Assembly: GCA_017590115.1 (NCBI GenBank) | Contig: JAGGNK010011003.1 | Location: forward strand, 1,562,558 to 1,626,557 | Reading direction: 5' to 3' | Length of the DNA: 64,000 nucleotides | From: Montifringilla adamsi | Taxonomy: Eukaryota; Chordata; Aves; Passeriformes; Passeridae | Part shown: in pieces, positions 54,501-63,904 of the stretch | How positions within the stretch are numbered: the first letter of the stretch is position 1 | Layout: every line of letters begins with the position of its first letter | Made by a program: the position numbers and the translations under genes | The notes under the pieces: model-generated | What the model was told of the DNA's origin: nothing | Databases searched by the model: none | The model's input: the letters and a program-made list of their open reading frames with translations, nothing else

Positions 54501-57500
54501 GCCCCACCCCTTAAAGTGTCCAGGGCCAGGCTGAACAGGGCTTGGAGCAGCCTGGGATAGAGGAAAGTGTCCCTGCCTTGGCAGGGGTGGAACAGGATGG
54601 GCTTTAAGGTCCTTCCAACCCAATCCATTCTGGGATTCTGGGACCTCCAGAACCAGTCTGGGGTTCTGTGGAGCTGGATTTCATCTCCCTCTAGTGTCCC
54701 AGCTCATTTCAGGAGAGCCAAGCTCAGGCAGTTGGACAGTCCAGCCAGGGATTTTAGAAATAAGCCCAAACTGGATTTCAAGCCTAAGGAAAGGGAAGCT
54801 GGCAGCGGAGCAGGGGGGCTGCCAGTGCCAAGACATAGATTTTGGAAAGGAGTCTGTGGGATCCCTAATGGGGAAGAGAAGCTGAGCTGCTCCTCTGGGA
54901 TGATCCTTATCTGAGCTGCTCAGAGCTCCTTTGGGCCCTTTATAACTTCAGGACCAATAACTTTCCCCACAAGAGCAGATGCCCTTGGGGGGTGCTCCAA
55001 ACACAGAGTGAGACCTTGTCCAAACTCCCACCTGCCCAGAGGTGCCAGGAGGAACAAAAGTCCTTGGTTACAGAGATCAGTGCTTTGCTGTCCAAATCTC
55101 AAGTCCTTGGAGCCCTTCAGGAGTGACTGAAAACTTCCTATGAGCAGTGAAGGGACCAGGATGAGTCCTGATGGACCAGGCTGGACATGTACTTGGATAA
55201 GATCAGCACTCTGAGCACAGGGAACAAGGATGACCCTGTACCTGAACTGCGGTGTCTTGGGGTCCTCCATGCCAGGGGAGCAGCACAATGTGTGGAAGCT
55301 GTGAGTTTTCACCATGTGCCTGGGTTGTTCCACTCCTTTTGTGGAGCAGAATTCCATCTTTTTCTGGTTTGAGACCAGATGGCTCCTTCCTCCTTGGAAG
55401 CAGCAGGATGAGGGATGAGTTGGAGCTGGCCATACCATCCCCTCCTGCTCCTTGCTTCCAACATGGGCCTTATCCCAAAACAGCAGCACAAGGAGCACTC
55501 TGTGAGTAGTTGTGCATTTAGTTGTGAGCCCTGGTTTGGTTTTAACTTGGGATTTGTCCATGTTCAGATCACCAGTTTGGAAACAGAGTTGTTTGAGGTG
55601 CAGAAGAACAAAAGTGAGATGAATGGGAACGAGCAGGTGGCATCTGGAGCTCAGGAGATGCAGGAGGTGAGAGCTTTTCCTTGGGAAATGAACTGTTCTG
55701 TTTAGAAATGTTTTAAATTATCATCTTAAATGAGCATCTGAAGTGTCCCTTTCCTGGGGATGCTCTTTATCACCCTCTCCTGAGGATTTGTAGCTCCTCA
55801 GCTCATGCAGATGGATGGATCATTGGAGTAAAGCAGCCCACGTGATCTCCATGAAAACTCTCCCCTTAGGAAGCTGTCTTGCCTTCAGCTCTGCCAGCTG
55901 AGGAGTGTGTTGTCTCCCCATGAGTGTGAAGTTTTTGCCTGTGTGAAGGTGCTCAATTCTTGTTTAGGGTTTAGTGAAACCAGGGGATCTGTAGGTACAT
56001 TTAAAGCTGATTCCCATCAGGTTCTGGGTTAACTTTCCTGTCCATTTTTTCCTTGCCAGCCCAACAATTGCATCTGCCTGGTGTGTCAGCCAGACAGAGA
56101 TGAGAGAGGAGCTTCCCAAAGTGTTTTGGGTCAGTGGAGGCTCTGTGAGCCCTGGATAAGAGGTGTAGGAATTCCACTGGAAACATTTGAGAACCATTTT
56201 TCTCCTCTCCTTGTTTCCTAGAAGACACATATCCTGCAATCTGCTTCTCTGTGAGTAGAAAAAACAATATTGTGGGAGTGACTCTGAACTTTTCTTGTTC
56301 CAGATGTTGGAAAGCTGTCAGGAAACGATAGACAAGTTGGGAAGTCAGCTGGGAGAGAGGAGAGAACGGAGAAAGCAACTGGCATCTGAGCTGGAGCTGC
56401 TGCGGGAAGATTTGAAGGCTGAGAAGGTGGTTTTGGGCAGCCAGGTATGTCCAGCCCCTGTGTGGGACTCCCTGCAGGAGCCAGCTGCCTTTGGATGCTC
56501 CATGAAACATCCCCAGGTGCTCCTCAAACTCATTGCCTGGCATCTCTGGATGCATTTCTCCAGCCCAGCCACTTTCAAACCTTTGGTGGAGGGTTTTCAA
56601 TCCAGCTGCTCTCATGGCACCATCTCTAACTCCAGAACTTACTTTCCTTTCAGTGAATCTAATACCAATTCCAACTTTGATTGGATTGAATTGGATTGAA
56701 TCCAACTACAAATCCTCAAGTAATTCCAACTTGGTAGCCAAACCCTGGTTCTCCAGAGGGCAAGAGTGGGAGTTTTCAGACTCGGGCATTAATTTCAGGA
56801 CTCGAACACCCCAGAGCAAAATGAACATCCTGCTGGGATCCCAGCACAATAAATTATTAAAATGTCCCAAAAAAAAGCAAAGTACTAGCAACTCTTCCTT
56901 CAAGTAAGGATCTAGTAAGAGATACCCGAAAACACTGTTAAATTTTTTTTCAAAGTCTATGTATTTATATATATTCAGGTAAAAATATCATAGAATCATA
57001 GAATTGTTTGGGTTGGAGGGGACATTAAAGATCATTTAGTTCCAAACCCCTGCTCTAGTCAGGGTCACCTTCCACTAGATCAGGTTGCTCAGACCCTCAT
57101 CCAACCTGGCTTGAACACTTCCAAAGATGGGGATTTCCCCAAGGGCCTTGGCACGCTTGGCTTGAACCAATTTAGATGCTAAATCAACTCCTGGGGATTT
57201 CCCTGCTGGGAATGTTGCTGGAACTCTTGTATTCCAGCTGGGCCACAGAGGAGAGACCGTGGTGCCAGCAAAATTGACCAAGGGGTGCCAGGACAAGCAC
57301 TGAAAATTAGGGTAAAAATTTAGGAGACTGACAGATCTGTGGCCTGGACAAAGGGACCTGGCAATGGGGGGGGGGCACAGCCATGACAAATCCCATTTTT
57401 TATCACTCTGAGAGGCCTTAGATCAGTTTGTGAGTCCTGTCACTTCCTTGAATCCAAGTGAAAATCCATGGAAGTCCTGAGCTGTTGGCAGAACTCCACA

Positions 57501-60500
57501 GACTCAGGCGCTGCTGGAGGAACAGTGGCATCTAGAGGCCAGGGCTGCAACAAATCCACACTGAAACTCAGGATCAAAGCTTGGGATGAAAACAGCCTGG
57601 CTGGGAGGAAGAGGCTGGGTCAGTCTATCCATACACACCTGGAAAGGAATTGTCTGATCTGGGGAATGGTGGGCAAAATGGGAGGAGTCCTTTTTGAACC
57701 CTTGCCTCCCAGTAGTTCAGCCTACTCGTGATCCAGGGATCTTTGAATCCAAACCATCCATCCCCGAAGGTCTGGCTGGAATTCAGCCACCACTGGCCAG
57801 TGGTCTCCCTGAAGGAGGGATTGTTTTCTCATCAAAGGGATCAGGGGGAGATGGAATCCTGAGCCTTGTGTTAGACTGGAACAGTCTTTAGCACAGAGAC
57901 CTTTGCATGTATTTGGTGAATTCCTGGCTTCCCACATGGGCTCATTCCCTTTGGATGGAGCAGCTGTTCTGCAATGAATCATTTCCCAACAGTGTTGGAA
58001 ACAAGATTTGCATGAAATCATTGGGTTCTGTCACCTGGAAATCTCTCCTTGTTTTTAAAAGATTTTTGGACAATTGAGAGGAGAAATCTTTTCCTGAGCT
58101 TGTCCTTTGGGGTGTGTTCCATCCACTGACTCTGTTGTTACCTCTCCAGGGTTTGCCTGACTCCCACTCAGAGCTCACAAGCCACATAAACACCTTCCCG
58201 AGTCTCCAGAGAACAGCAGCCAGCAGGGATCTTGGGGATGTATCCCTTGAGAAGCTGCACAAAGACAGTGCTTTGCTAGATCCAGAGGTGAGACATGGAA
58301 AGAATTCCCAGCTCTTGTGGTACCTGATGCAGGCAGGAGCTGCTGAGGTGTGTTGCTCAAATATGAGCAAATTTGTCCTGGTGTAGATAAGGTGCCTTGG
58401 AGTTGAAATACCAGGAAATACCTGGGACTGAAAGCTCAGGAAGAGCTGTTGATTAAAAAGCTTTAGCAATCGAAGTTGGTGTTTAGTGAGGACAATGGTG
58501 TTTGTGTCTGAAGGATTTGGGTCCCTCACAGGTGAGCAGCAGGTCTGACACTGGGCAGACTCCAGTTGTGATTCAGCTGCGAGTTCCTCTGTCCTGATGC
58601 ATTCCTCCTTTCCTGCCCCTTTTATTTTCTTGGCATCTTCTCCTCAAGTGTCATGTTCAGGGTGTGCTGTTACCTGGTGTTACAGGCTGAGGTGGCATTG
58701 GGAGTGGAGAAGCCATCCCTAGGGAGGTGTTTGGGGTAGAGTTGGAGCACCTCTGTGAGTGAGAGCCACCTGAACCCACACTTTGTGCCCCTCCTGGTTT
58801 GCCAAGAGCTGCTGCTTTTGAAAAGGGCTTTGGCATATGCTGTAAATCCCTGGGAGTTGCACTTGTGCCACAGTAGGATGAAATCAAATAAAAAACCATG
58901 GCTTGGTTTTAGCTGATGTAAACAGCTAGTTTCCATGCAGGAAAAAGGACTCACACATGTCTTTGAGGGGGAAGAACTGCAATGATTTTCACAAGCCATG
59001 TCTTGCTGGAGACCCCAGATTGCTCTGTATGCTCCAAAGATTTCCATCAGAGCAAAGGAAATCCAAGTCATGGTGTTTTCTGACCTTACAGGCTTCTGAA
59101 GTCCTGCAAGACAGAGAACAGAGTCCCAAAGTGGAGCAGAAACAGGAAGATCCCTGTGCAGATGCAAAGACCTATGAGGACCAGATGGCTAAAGTAGTGT
59201 TTTTGGAAGAACAGATCAAAAACCTGAGGGAAGAACAAGAACGGCTCTGGTAAACCTTAACAAAGCCTGTGGTATTTTCTGCTCCTTGTCTTTGCTGAAT
59301 TAAGTTCTGAGCCTTTTCCAACTCTCCACGGAGCTGCTTCTGACAAAAATGGGCCTGGCATCTTCATGTTGTCCTTGGGTCAGCATCTCTGATTTTGGAG
59401 AATTTCCTTAGTCAGGATCAGCCAGGATTAAAGATTTTTTCTGCAGCTCTTCCAGATTCTGAGCAGCCTAAATGGGAACTGTCCTTGGGGAGGAGGATTC
59501 TTCCCTTGAAGTTGGACCAAGGGGGTCTCAAAAATCTCCCATTGTGGGTTTGGGCTCCCCAGGGCTCACTGCTGGCAGCAGCTGGTAGTCCTAGTCCCAC
59601 TGGAGATATGGGTAGTCCTTGGAATTTGGGTGTCTTTGGAGGAGAGGGGTCAGCAGGTGTTGCCCTTTTGGGTAGAGCAGGACAAATTTGGAGCATCTGG
59701 GCTCAGGTGCTCACCTGTCCTTAGTAACTAAAAGCTTGGATTAAATCCAGTATGGTTACAGTGGCCTGTGTTACTGGTACTGGGATAAAGTACAACCGGG
59801 AGAAGGCAGTAGGGAGCTGCTAAGGAATCAGAATCATTCAGGCTGGAAAAACCCTTCAAGATCATTGAGTCCAACTGTTTCCCAACACTGCCATGTTCAC
59901 TCTTAACACATGTCCCCAAGTGCCACATCCACAGGTGTTTTGAACACTTCCAGGGATGGTGATTCCAGCCTGGACACCTGTGCCAGTGCCTGGACATGCA
60001 GGACATAGAATCGCAGAATTCCAGACTGTTCTGGGGAGGAAGGGATCTTCAAGCTCATCCATTCTACCCCCTGCCATGGGCAGCTTCCACTATCCCAGGT
60101 TGCTCCAAGCCCCATCCAATCTGGCCTTGGACACTTCCAAGGGTGGAGGAGCCACAGCTTTGATCTTGGATGGAGAAAATGGAGAGGGAGTTTGGGTGAA
60201 GATCAGTCAGGCAGCTGGACTGGGACACCTAAGCCCCTATTCCTGTGCTTCCCTGTGACTTTGAGTCCAGAGCAGCTCCTGTGCCTTTGTGAGGACTCTT
60301 TAGCCAGCCTGTAACCTCTTCCTGGGAGAGCTGAGCCTTTGGACACACGTGGTTTTGTGGGAAGTGTCCCAGGGAGACTGACCCTTGCCCAGAACTGCTG
60401 CACGCAGGGTTGAATCCCCTTTGGAGCCTCCCAAAGCACTTGAGTGTTTCACTGGACTGTCATCTCCCAAGTTTTTCCCCTTTGAGGGTGTTTTCCCTGG

Positions 60501-63500
60501 AATTGTGTAGTTATCTCTCTCTTTTACTATTTCTTCTTCAAGCTCTGAATTACTAGAGAGCAACAAGAAGAAGGAGGAGCTGGAAAAGCAGCTCAAAGAG
60601 AGCAGTGAAGAGAAACGGCTGTTGCTTGAAGAAATTGCCCAGCTCAGATGTGACATCCGGAGTGCCTGGGAGCAGGGCCCCAGTGGGGACATGAGGAGGA
60701 TGACCCCAGGCTTGGAGCAGAGGGAGAGCAGGTTTCTCCCATGGCAGAGCTCGGCAGGCAGTTTAGAGGGGAGCCTTAAACAGGTATGGGCAGCTTTGCC
60801 ATCTGCATCGTGCTTTTTGTCATTAATTGAGTGGCAAAACGTAATTGAAGTGGGCTGGAAGTCAGCCCTGTGGTGTGAGTGGTGGTTGGAAATTAGGGAT
60901 GTGTTCATTTCCTTGTGTCGTGCTTTTGGATGTGGTGGGGATTTGGATAAACTGAACTGATTTCACATGGCAGAAATAAGTTATTTAAATGGAATTTGTT
61001 CACCTTTCTCATCTTGTGAGCTGAAAGAGAAAGGGAGGTGCAGGTGTCCCTGCCAAACAGGGAGGAAATGATGGAAGAACTTGGGATGGAGAGACTGAGG
61101 AGGAGCTCAGCTTCTGTGCAAAGATTTGGGAGAGAAAAGAGGACAGGGTGGTCTGTATGGCCAGGGTGGGAATGAGAAGTAGAGGATCAGAGTCCAGTTG
61201 TATCCAAGGAGCAGCAAATCATCCAGGTGGAGTAAAGCAGGACACAGGGAGTGCAGTGGGAAGGGATCCTGATAGAAGCAGGTGGGGAAAACCCCACAAA
61301 ACCAATGGAGCCAATGGACCTCCAGGACAGCTGGCACTGCCAGATCCCACAGTGCTGGATCAAGACTTTTCCCAGCTTGGGAAAGTTACCTGGGGATTAT
61401 CTGAGAAGGCAGATTTGGTCTTCAGTGAATTCCATCTGGTTCCAAGAGCAGAAGGGGAAGATGCAAAGTGGGAATGCAGATCATGAGATGGCTGAAAGTG
61501 ATGCTGGAAAGAAAGGCTTTGGTACAGCCCAGGCTTTGGTGTGTGTGCTAGGAAGGTGAGTGAGCTAAGGAGATCAGTTACCTCCCAAGAGCCATTGCAG
61601 ACTGTCAGTGACACCTCCCAGTGTCCAGGCTTTGTCCTGTTGTGTTCCTGTCCTGCTGCCAGGACTCACCTTTCTCCTGTTCCTGATCCCTCTGGGAGCT
61701 GGCTGTGTCACTCCTGCTTGGATGCCTGAGTGAGACTCTGGTACAAGAATGCAAAGTGACCTAGTGGCTTTGCTTGATTGGACAGACTTGTTTCAACAGG
61801 GATTTGTTCCCTCATCCAGGTTATCACCTTTTCCCCCTCAGCCTCAGGAGCTGTATTGGCTTCTCTGAGGTGATGGAGAGAATCATTGAATCACTGAGCT
61901 AGGAAAAGGCCTCTGAGATCATCAGGTTCACCTATTAACCCAGCAATGCATGCTCACAACAAACCATGTCCCCAAGTGCCACATCCGCAAGGCTCTTAAA
62001 GCTCTGCAGGGACAGAGAAGGGACCAGGACATGGTGTAGGGACAGAGAAATGCCAGGACATGGTGTCGGGACAGAGAAATGCCAGGCTTTATGCATCTTC
62101 CTGCCCAAATGCCCTTAAATCCTACTGGCTTCTGCCTTCCTTAATCACCTTTGTCCTGCCTTAAAGTTAATTTCTGTGTCACTTCTGCTGTTGTGCAGGG
62201 TCTGTCTGAGGAGAGGTTCCAGCAGCAGGAGGAGAAGCTGCAGCAGCTGCGCCAGGACCTGCGGCGGGTGCAGAACCTGTGCAGCTCCGCTGAGAGGGAG
62301 CTCAGGTATGAGAGGGAGAAGAACGCCGACCTGCAGAGGCAAAATCTGCTGCTCCAGCAGGAATGCACCAAGGTAGGGACAGAGCCAGGCTCCTCAGTGT
62401 GCTCTGCCTCAGCTCCATGGGGATTATGGCCATGAGGGCTGGAGCCCATCTCCCCCAGGCTGGCAGAGCTGGGAGTGCTCACCTGGAGAAGAGAAGGCTC
62501 TACTGAGAGCTAAGAGCCCCTTGCAGGGCCTGAAGGGGCTCCAGGAGAGCTGGAGAGGGACTGGGGACAAGAGATGGAGGGACAGGACACAGGGAATGGC
62601 TCCCCACTGCCAGAGGGCAGTGTCACACAGCCTGTTGGGAGGAAATCCTTCCCTGTGAGGCTGGTGAGGCCCTGGCACAGGGTGCCCACAGCAGCTGTGG
62701 CTGCCTCATCCCCAGAAATGTTCCTGGCCAGGTTTGATGGGGCTTGGAGCAACGTGGGATAGTGGAAGGTGTCCCTGCCCATGATGGGGGGGTTGGAACC
62801 AAGTGATCCTTAAGGCCCCTTCCTACCAAAAGTGCTCTGGGATTCTGTGGCAAATTTCACTGCATCCAAATGAAACATGCTTTACTCCCTCTGTGATTCC
62901 TCTTTCTGAAATCCTGTTCCCCTTCCCTAGCCAAGCCATTCCAGCTGATTTATGCTGAAGTATAAATCTGATTTCTTCTCTGGGATCTCAGGTCAAAGCT
63001 GAGCTGAAGCAGGCCCGGGCCAAACTCTCGGACACCACAGAAACGTGTTCCTCCCTCTCAGCACAGTGGGACAGGAGCCAGCAGAAGGTCAAGGAGCTGG
63101 AACTGGAGCTCTCCAAGTGCTCCCAGGCTGATAAGCTCCGGAGCAGCCTCCAGGAGAGGCTGGCCCAGGAGAAATCCAGAGCAGGAGAAGCACAAAAGAA
63201 GGTGAGTGTAAGCTGGGGTATGTTTGACAGTTCTGTGCAGCTCTAGTGCAGAAAGCAAGCAGGTTTGCTTCCCCAAATTCCTTTTTGTGATCCCTCGGCT
63301 TAATATTGTAGGAAAAAAGCCTGTAATTAGCGGGAGCATAATCAAGGCAATAGAAGCCATGTCTGATAACCCAATATCTCTGAAATACTGATAGTGGGGC
63401 TGCCAGGCACAGGAACAATCTTGTTCTTGCTGAGAAGATTTCCTACTGTTTATTGGCTGGAAAATTCCAAAACCTTTTGTTTTCCATGGCACTGATTCTG

Positions 63501-63904
63501 CCATGCTCCTGCAGAAATCATTGGATTCTCTTTGATGTGAGCAGGATCAGATTGGGTTGAAAAAAGATTGTTGGGATTTCATGACATAGTGTTTGGTCCA
63601 AAATCTGGTAGCCAGTCCAGAGCTTTTGCTTTTAATGGACTTAGAGTCAAAACAAGGAAATCTTTCCTTCCCATGCCTCAGACACTGGGGAATCAGAGGG
63701 ATCTGGTACATTCAGAAAATTTAATCTATGTCCATTTTAATTGAAGGTCTCAAAACTCCAGCAAAAGCTGAAGGATTCCCAGCACCAGCTGCTGCTGGCA
63801 GAGGCCCGTGTTTCTGATAAGAAGCTCCTGGAGGAGGAGCTGAAGGAAGCTCGGGAAAATGAAGCTCGAGTGCAGCAGGAACTTCATGAGGAGCAGCTGA
63901 AAAG
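33539..63904 (+). CDS. CCDC30: CCDC30-like coiled-coil protein, 19 exons, 3' partial
   Basis: Nineteen coding exons were joined by hand; all borders but one are GT-AG and the phases agree throughout, giving about 871 residues before the window ends. From the third exon on the product is rich in Glu, Gln, Leu and Lys with heptad spacing ([72 protein letters not shown]), so a long parallel coiled coil is expected. No enzymatic domain, signal peptide or membrane segment was seen. The name rests on position directly downstream of PPCS in the same direction, as in mammals, and on the coiled-coil character; I did not align it. CCDC30 is linked to cilia and testis only loosely, so function is open. 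The ATG was chosen as the first one in frame with exon 2. Confidence 0.8.
33766..33933 (+). CDS. CCDC30: CCDC30 coding exon 2
   Basis: 56 codons, [20 protein letters not shown] to RRRAQDMRD. Acceptor ctgccccgcag, donor gtaagg. The [13 protein letters not shown] segment looks like a small helical head before the coiled coil. Confidence 0.8.
33980..34835 (+). mobile_element. CR1 LINE 3' end, interrupted by an LTR
   Basis: Sense CR1 from 33980 (gagaaaaggaggctcagggg, gctctgcacagctcctgaca, gtgtccccatccctgcaggt) to 34264, resuming at 34732 with accaactggatgtgtcactc and ttttccaacatcagtggttc. Confidence 0.85.
34265..34724 (-). mobile_element. Solo LTR, family A, inserted in CR1
   Basis: 460 bp element. 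On the minus strand it runs TGTTGTGGTG... to ...GGTGGCA, with a TATAAAA box at about 34468-34474 and AATAAA at 34398-34403 in retroviral LTR order. The 7 bp tccaagg occurs directly on both sides (34258-34264 and 34725-34731) and CR1 sequence continues on either flank. No gag, pol or env is present, so this is a recombined single LTR. Confidence 0.87.
34836..35208 (+). other. CCDC30: CCDC30 intron 2, remainder
   Basis: No repeat or gene recognised apart from the exon 3 splice site at its end. Confidence 0.6.
35209..35329 (+). CDS. CCDC30: CCDC30 coding exon 3
   Basis: [20 protein letters not shown] to LQLQQ, start of the coiled coil. Acceptor tttgttccag, donor gtaatc, phase 1. Confidence 0.85.
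35771..35890 (-). mobile_element. CR1 LINE 3'-end fragment
   Basis: Antisense: gtcatggaattccaagatgg, ggttggaagagatcttgaag, ccatggacagggagaccttc. Confidence 0.78.
36806..37178 (+). mobile_element. CR1 LINE 3' end of a second subfamily, sense
   Basis: cagctggagcagaggaggct, ggctggagctgtgccagggg, gctgccagagctccaggaag, and the tail tttcagctcaggatattctg. The same subfamily appears at 41693-42475. Confidence 0.82.
37391..37742 (-). mobile_element. CR1 LINE 3' end, antisense
   Basis: gttggaaaagccctctaggg, ccaagtgccaaatccacatg, cttcttgtcctgtccctgtt, ggagttgtgcagagccacaa. Confidence 0.85.
38198..38525 (-). mobile_element. CR1 LINE 3' end, antisense
   Basis: Starts with the CR1 3' tail ttcataaaatcatggaatta, then ccatgggcagggacaccttc, aagccccatccaacctggcc, ttgtcctggcactccaggcc. 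Confidence 0.88.
38958..39188. repeat. 116 bp tandem duplication
   Basis: Copy 1 (38958-39073) and copy 2 (39074-39188) both run from gggctgtggtggggtgaagt to gacagaggtggaagatgcc with only a handful of differences, in CCDC30 intron 3. Confidence 0.95.
40478..40562 (+). mobile_element. CR1 LINE 3'-end scrap
   Basis: Sense: aaggttggacttgatgatct and ttaatgattctctggttctc. Confidence 0.65.
40917..41092 (+). CDS. CCDC30: CCDC30 coding exon 4
   Basis: [20 protein letters not shown] to SRTDGLQ. The acceptor tract is a pentanucleotide repeat, ccttgccttgccttgcag. Donor gtacct. Confidence 0.85.
41225..41537 (+). mobile_element. CR1 LINE 3' end, sense
   Basis: ggcacaggttgcccagagaa, gcctgggatagtggaagatg, ctttaagatcacttccattc, ending gggattccaggattc. 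Confidence 0.85.
41693..42475 (+). mobile_element. CR1 LINE 3' end, interrupted by an LTR
   Basis: Sense CR1 of the 36806 subfamily: left part to 41824 (ggttcagctggagcagagga ... ctgtgccagg), right part from 42270 (gtttaggttggatatcaggt ... ctcaggatattctgattctg). Confidence 0.83.
41825..42269 (-). mobile_element. Solo LTR, family B copy 2, inserted in CR1
   Basis: 445 bp starting TGTGGTATTTTCAGGG and ending GTGACA on the plus strand. It shares long blocks with 25490-25890. Flanks ggggag and gggggg read as a target duplication with one change. Orientation is given by analogy with copy 1 and is not certain. Confidence 0.8.
43490..43868 (+). mobile_element. CR1 LINE 3' end, sense
   Basis: gctggagccccttgggagcc, ggtctggagtgccaggacaa, ggcacagggtgcccagagca, ggctttaaagtcccttccat, ending ctgtgatcccatga. 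Confidence 0.87.
44375..44775 (-). mobile_element. CR1 LINE 3' end, antisense
   Basis: catagaatcaccaaggtgat, ccactaacccatgtccccc, gcagcccattccaacgtctg, ttgtcctgtccctgttccct, tgcagagccagaagggcccc. Confidence 0.88.
45072..45225 (+). CDS. CCDC30: CCDC30 coding exon 5
   Basis: [20 protein letters not shown] to KEQSEA. The acceptor ttgtgcttcag at 45071 keeps phase; the stronger-looking ttctgcag eight bases on would break it. Donor gtaagt, phase 1. Confidence 0.78.
46085..46265. repeat. Minisatellite, about 20 bp unit
   Basis: Eight or so copies of 'ctcctctccagccc(c/t)atcag' style units. Confidence 0.85.
47045..47122 (+). mobile_element. CR1 LINE 3'-end scrap
   Basis: gttggaatgagatgatcttc, ccccttccaacccaacccat, tctgtcattctgtgg. 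Confidence 0.65.
47755..48062. repeat. Minisatellite, about 20-24 bp unit
   Basis: About fourteen imperfect copies of 'gtggatgtgggatgtattccca', ending 98 bp before CCDC30 exon 6. Long false reading frames on both strands come from it. Confidence 0.93.
48160..48275 (+). CDS. CCDC30: CCDC30 coding exon 6
   Basis: [20 protein letters not shown] to ERKAFLEL. Acceptor gctgtctccag, donor gtgagg. Starts about 100 bp after a minisatellite. Confidence 0.88.
48276..50127 (+). other. CCDC30: CCDC30 intron 6
   Basis: 1.85 kb, AT-rich at 49080-49560; no repeat or gene recognised. Confidence 0.6.
50128..50220 (+). CDS. CCDC30: CCDC30 coding exon 7 (3' end uncertain)
   Basis: Begins [15 protein letters not shown] after acceptor gtgttgcag. 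The donor gtgttt at 50221 keeps phase with exon 8. Within the exon, gtgagt at 50153 and gtacca at 50157 are alternative donors that break the downstream phase. Confidence 0.65.
50430..50752 (+). mobile_element. CR1 LINE 3' end, sense
   Basis: ggctggagcccctctgctct, aaggggctccaggagagctg, ggatggggcttggagcaacc, ggtctctccaacccaatcca. It ends 43 bp before CCDC30 exon 8. Confidence 0.85.
50795..50901 (+). CDS. CCDC30: CCDC30 coding exon 8 (frame ambiguous)
   Basis: Acceptor tgattttctctcag, donor gtgaga. The phase-consistent frame reads [15 protein letters not shown] to ETLHK; the next frame gives KKQELMETL and [14 protein letters not shown], which looks more like coiled coil. Phase with exon 9 supports the first. 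Confidence 0.6.
50902..51687 (+). other. CCDC30: CCDC30 intron 8
   Basis: No repeat or gene recognised. Confidence 0.6.
51688..51880 (+). CDS. CCDC30: CCDC30 coding exon 9
   Basis: [20 protein letters not shown] to [11 protein letters not shown], regular heptads. Acceptor tggtgtgcag, donor gtgagt. Confidence 0.88.
52139..52380 (-). mobile_element. CR1 LINE 3' end, antisense
   Basis: cacagaatcccagcctggtt, ccatgggcagggacaccttc, ccaagctggccttggacact, gggcaccctgtgccagggcc. In CCDC30 intron 9, the rest of which is plain. Confidence 0.87.
52842..52904 (+). CDS. CCDC30: CCDC30 coding exon 10
   Basis: 21 codons, [18 protein letters not shown] to SGQ. Acceptor gatcccttacag, donor gtaggt. Confidence 0.82.
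53199..53279 (+). CDS. CCDC30: CCDC30 coding exon 11, GC donor
   Basis: 27 codons, [20 protein letters not shown] to KNWKK. The intron after it opens with gcaagt preceded by aag, the strong form of a GC-AG donor. Confidence 0.75.
53280..55567 (+). other. CCDC30: CCDC30 intron 11 (GC-AG)
   Basis: 2.3 kb. Contains a short gtct repeat near 53371-53390 and a CR1 tail at 54415-54642; nothing else recognised. Confidence 0.65.
54415..54642 (+). mobile_element. CR1 LINE 3' end, sense
   Basis: gaagaatttcttgtctgtga, gctgaacagggcttggagca, gggctttaaggtccttccaa, ending ccattctgggattctggga. Confidence 0.85.
55568..55666 (+). CDS. CCDC30: CCDC30 coding exon 12
   Basis: 33 codons, [20 protein letters not shown] to QEMQE. 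Acceptor tccatgttcag, donor gtgaga. Confidence 0.85.
55667..56303 (+). other. CCDC30: CCDC30 intron 12
   Basis: No repeat or gene recognised. Confidence 0.6.
56304..56444 (+). CDS. CCDC30: CCDC30 coding exon 13
   Basis: 47 codons, [20 protein letters not shown] to VVLGSQ. Acceptor tcttgttccag, donor gtatgt. Confidence 0.88.
56445..58149 (+). other. CCDC30: CCDC30 intron 13
   Basis: One antisense CR1 piece (56988-57135); a short attggattga repeat near 56675-56702; otherwise nothing. Confidence 0.6.
56988..57135 (-). mobile_element. CR1 LINE 3' end with intact terminal repeat
   Basis: Opens with atcatagaatcatagaattg, the duplicated octamer-type 3' terminus characteristic of CR1, then ggacattaaagatcatttag and cactagatcaggttgctcag. 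One of the least decayed ends here. Confidence 0.9.
58150..58287 (+). CDS. CCDC30: CCDC30 coding exon 14
   Basis: 46 codons, [20 protein letters not shown] to SALLDPE. Acceptor acctctccag, donor gtgaga. Confidence 0.83.
58288..59091 (+). other. CCDC30: CCDC30 intron 14
   Basis: No repeat or gene recognised. Confidence 0.6.
59092..59249 (+). CDS. CCDC30: CCDC30 coding exon 15
   Basis: [20 protein letters not shown] to REEQERL. Acceptor gaccttacag, donor gtaaac, phase 2; read through, the donor forms a stop codon. Confidence 0.86.
59828..59965 (-). mobile_element. CR1 LINE 3'-end fragment
   Basis: Antisense: aatcagaatcattcaggctg, aagatcattgagtccaactg, tgtccccaagtgccacatcc. In CCDC30 intron 15. 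Confidence 0.83.
60008..60160 (-). mobile_element. CR1 LINE 3'-end fragment, second in tandem
   Basis: Antisense: agaatcgcagaattccagac, ctgccatgggcagcttccac, ggttgctccaagccccatcc. It is a different subfamily from the piece just before it, so two separate insertions. Confidence 0.83.
60543..60783 (+). CDS. CCDC30: CCDC30 coding exon 16
   Basis: Completes Cys, then [20 protein letters not shown] to SLEGSLKQ. Acceptor atttcttcttcaag, donor gtatgg. Confidence 0.88.
61880..61992 (-). mobile_element. CR1 LINE 3'-end fragment
   Basis: Antisense: agaatcattgaatcactgag, gagatcatcaggttcaccta, tgtccccaagtgccacatcc. Confidence 0.8.
62008..62090. repeat. Short tandem repeat, about 33 bp unit
   Basis: Two and a half copies of gggacagagaaatgccagga followed by catggtgt(a/c). 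Confidence 0.85.
62199..62372 (+). CDS. CCDC30: CCDC30 coding exon 17
   Basis: 58 codons, [20 protein letters not shown] to LLLQQECTK. Acceptor ctgttgtgcag, donor gtaggg. Confidence 0.9.
62430..62848 (+). mobile_element. CR1 LINE 3' end, sense
   Basis: gctggagcccatctccccca, gaaggggctccaggagagct, ggcacagggtgcccacagca, ggtgtccctgcccatgatgg, ending gctctgggattctgtgg. In CCDC30 intron 17. Confidence 0.87.
62992..63201 (+). CDS. CCDC30: CCDC30 coding exon 18
   Basis: 70 codons, [20 protein letters not shown] to RAGEAQKK. Acceptor tgggatctcag, donor gtgagt. Confidence 0.9.
63202..63746 (+). other. CCDC30: CCDC30 intron 18
   Basis: No repeat or gene recognised. Confidence 0.6.
63747..63904 (+). 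CDS. CCDC30: CCDC30 coding exon 19 (end uncertain)
   Basis: [20 protein letters not shown] to HEEQLK after acceptor ttttaattgaag. A weak donor gtctct follows AAAAG at 63905; otherwise the frame stays open to the window edge, so the exon may be longer and more exons must follow. Confidence 0.8.

Larger units (their letters stand above)
60784..62198 (+). other. CCDC30: CCDC30 intron 16
   Basis: Antisense CR1 scrap at 61880-61992 and a short tandem repeat at 62008-62090; nothing else recognised. Confidence 0.6.
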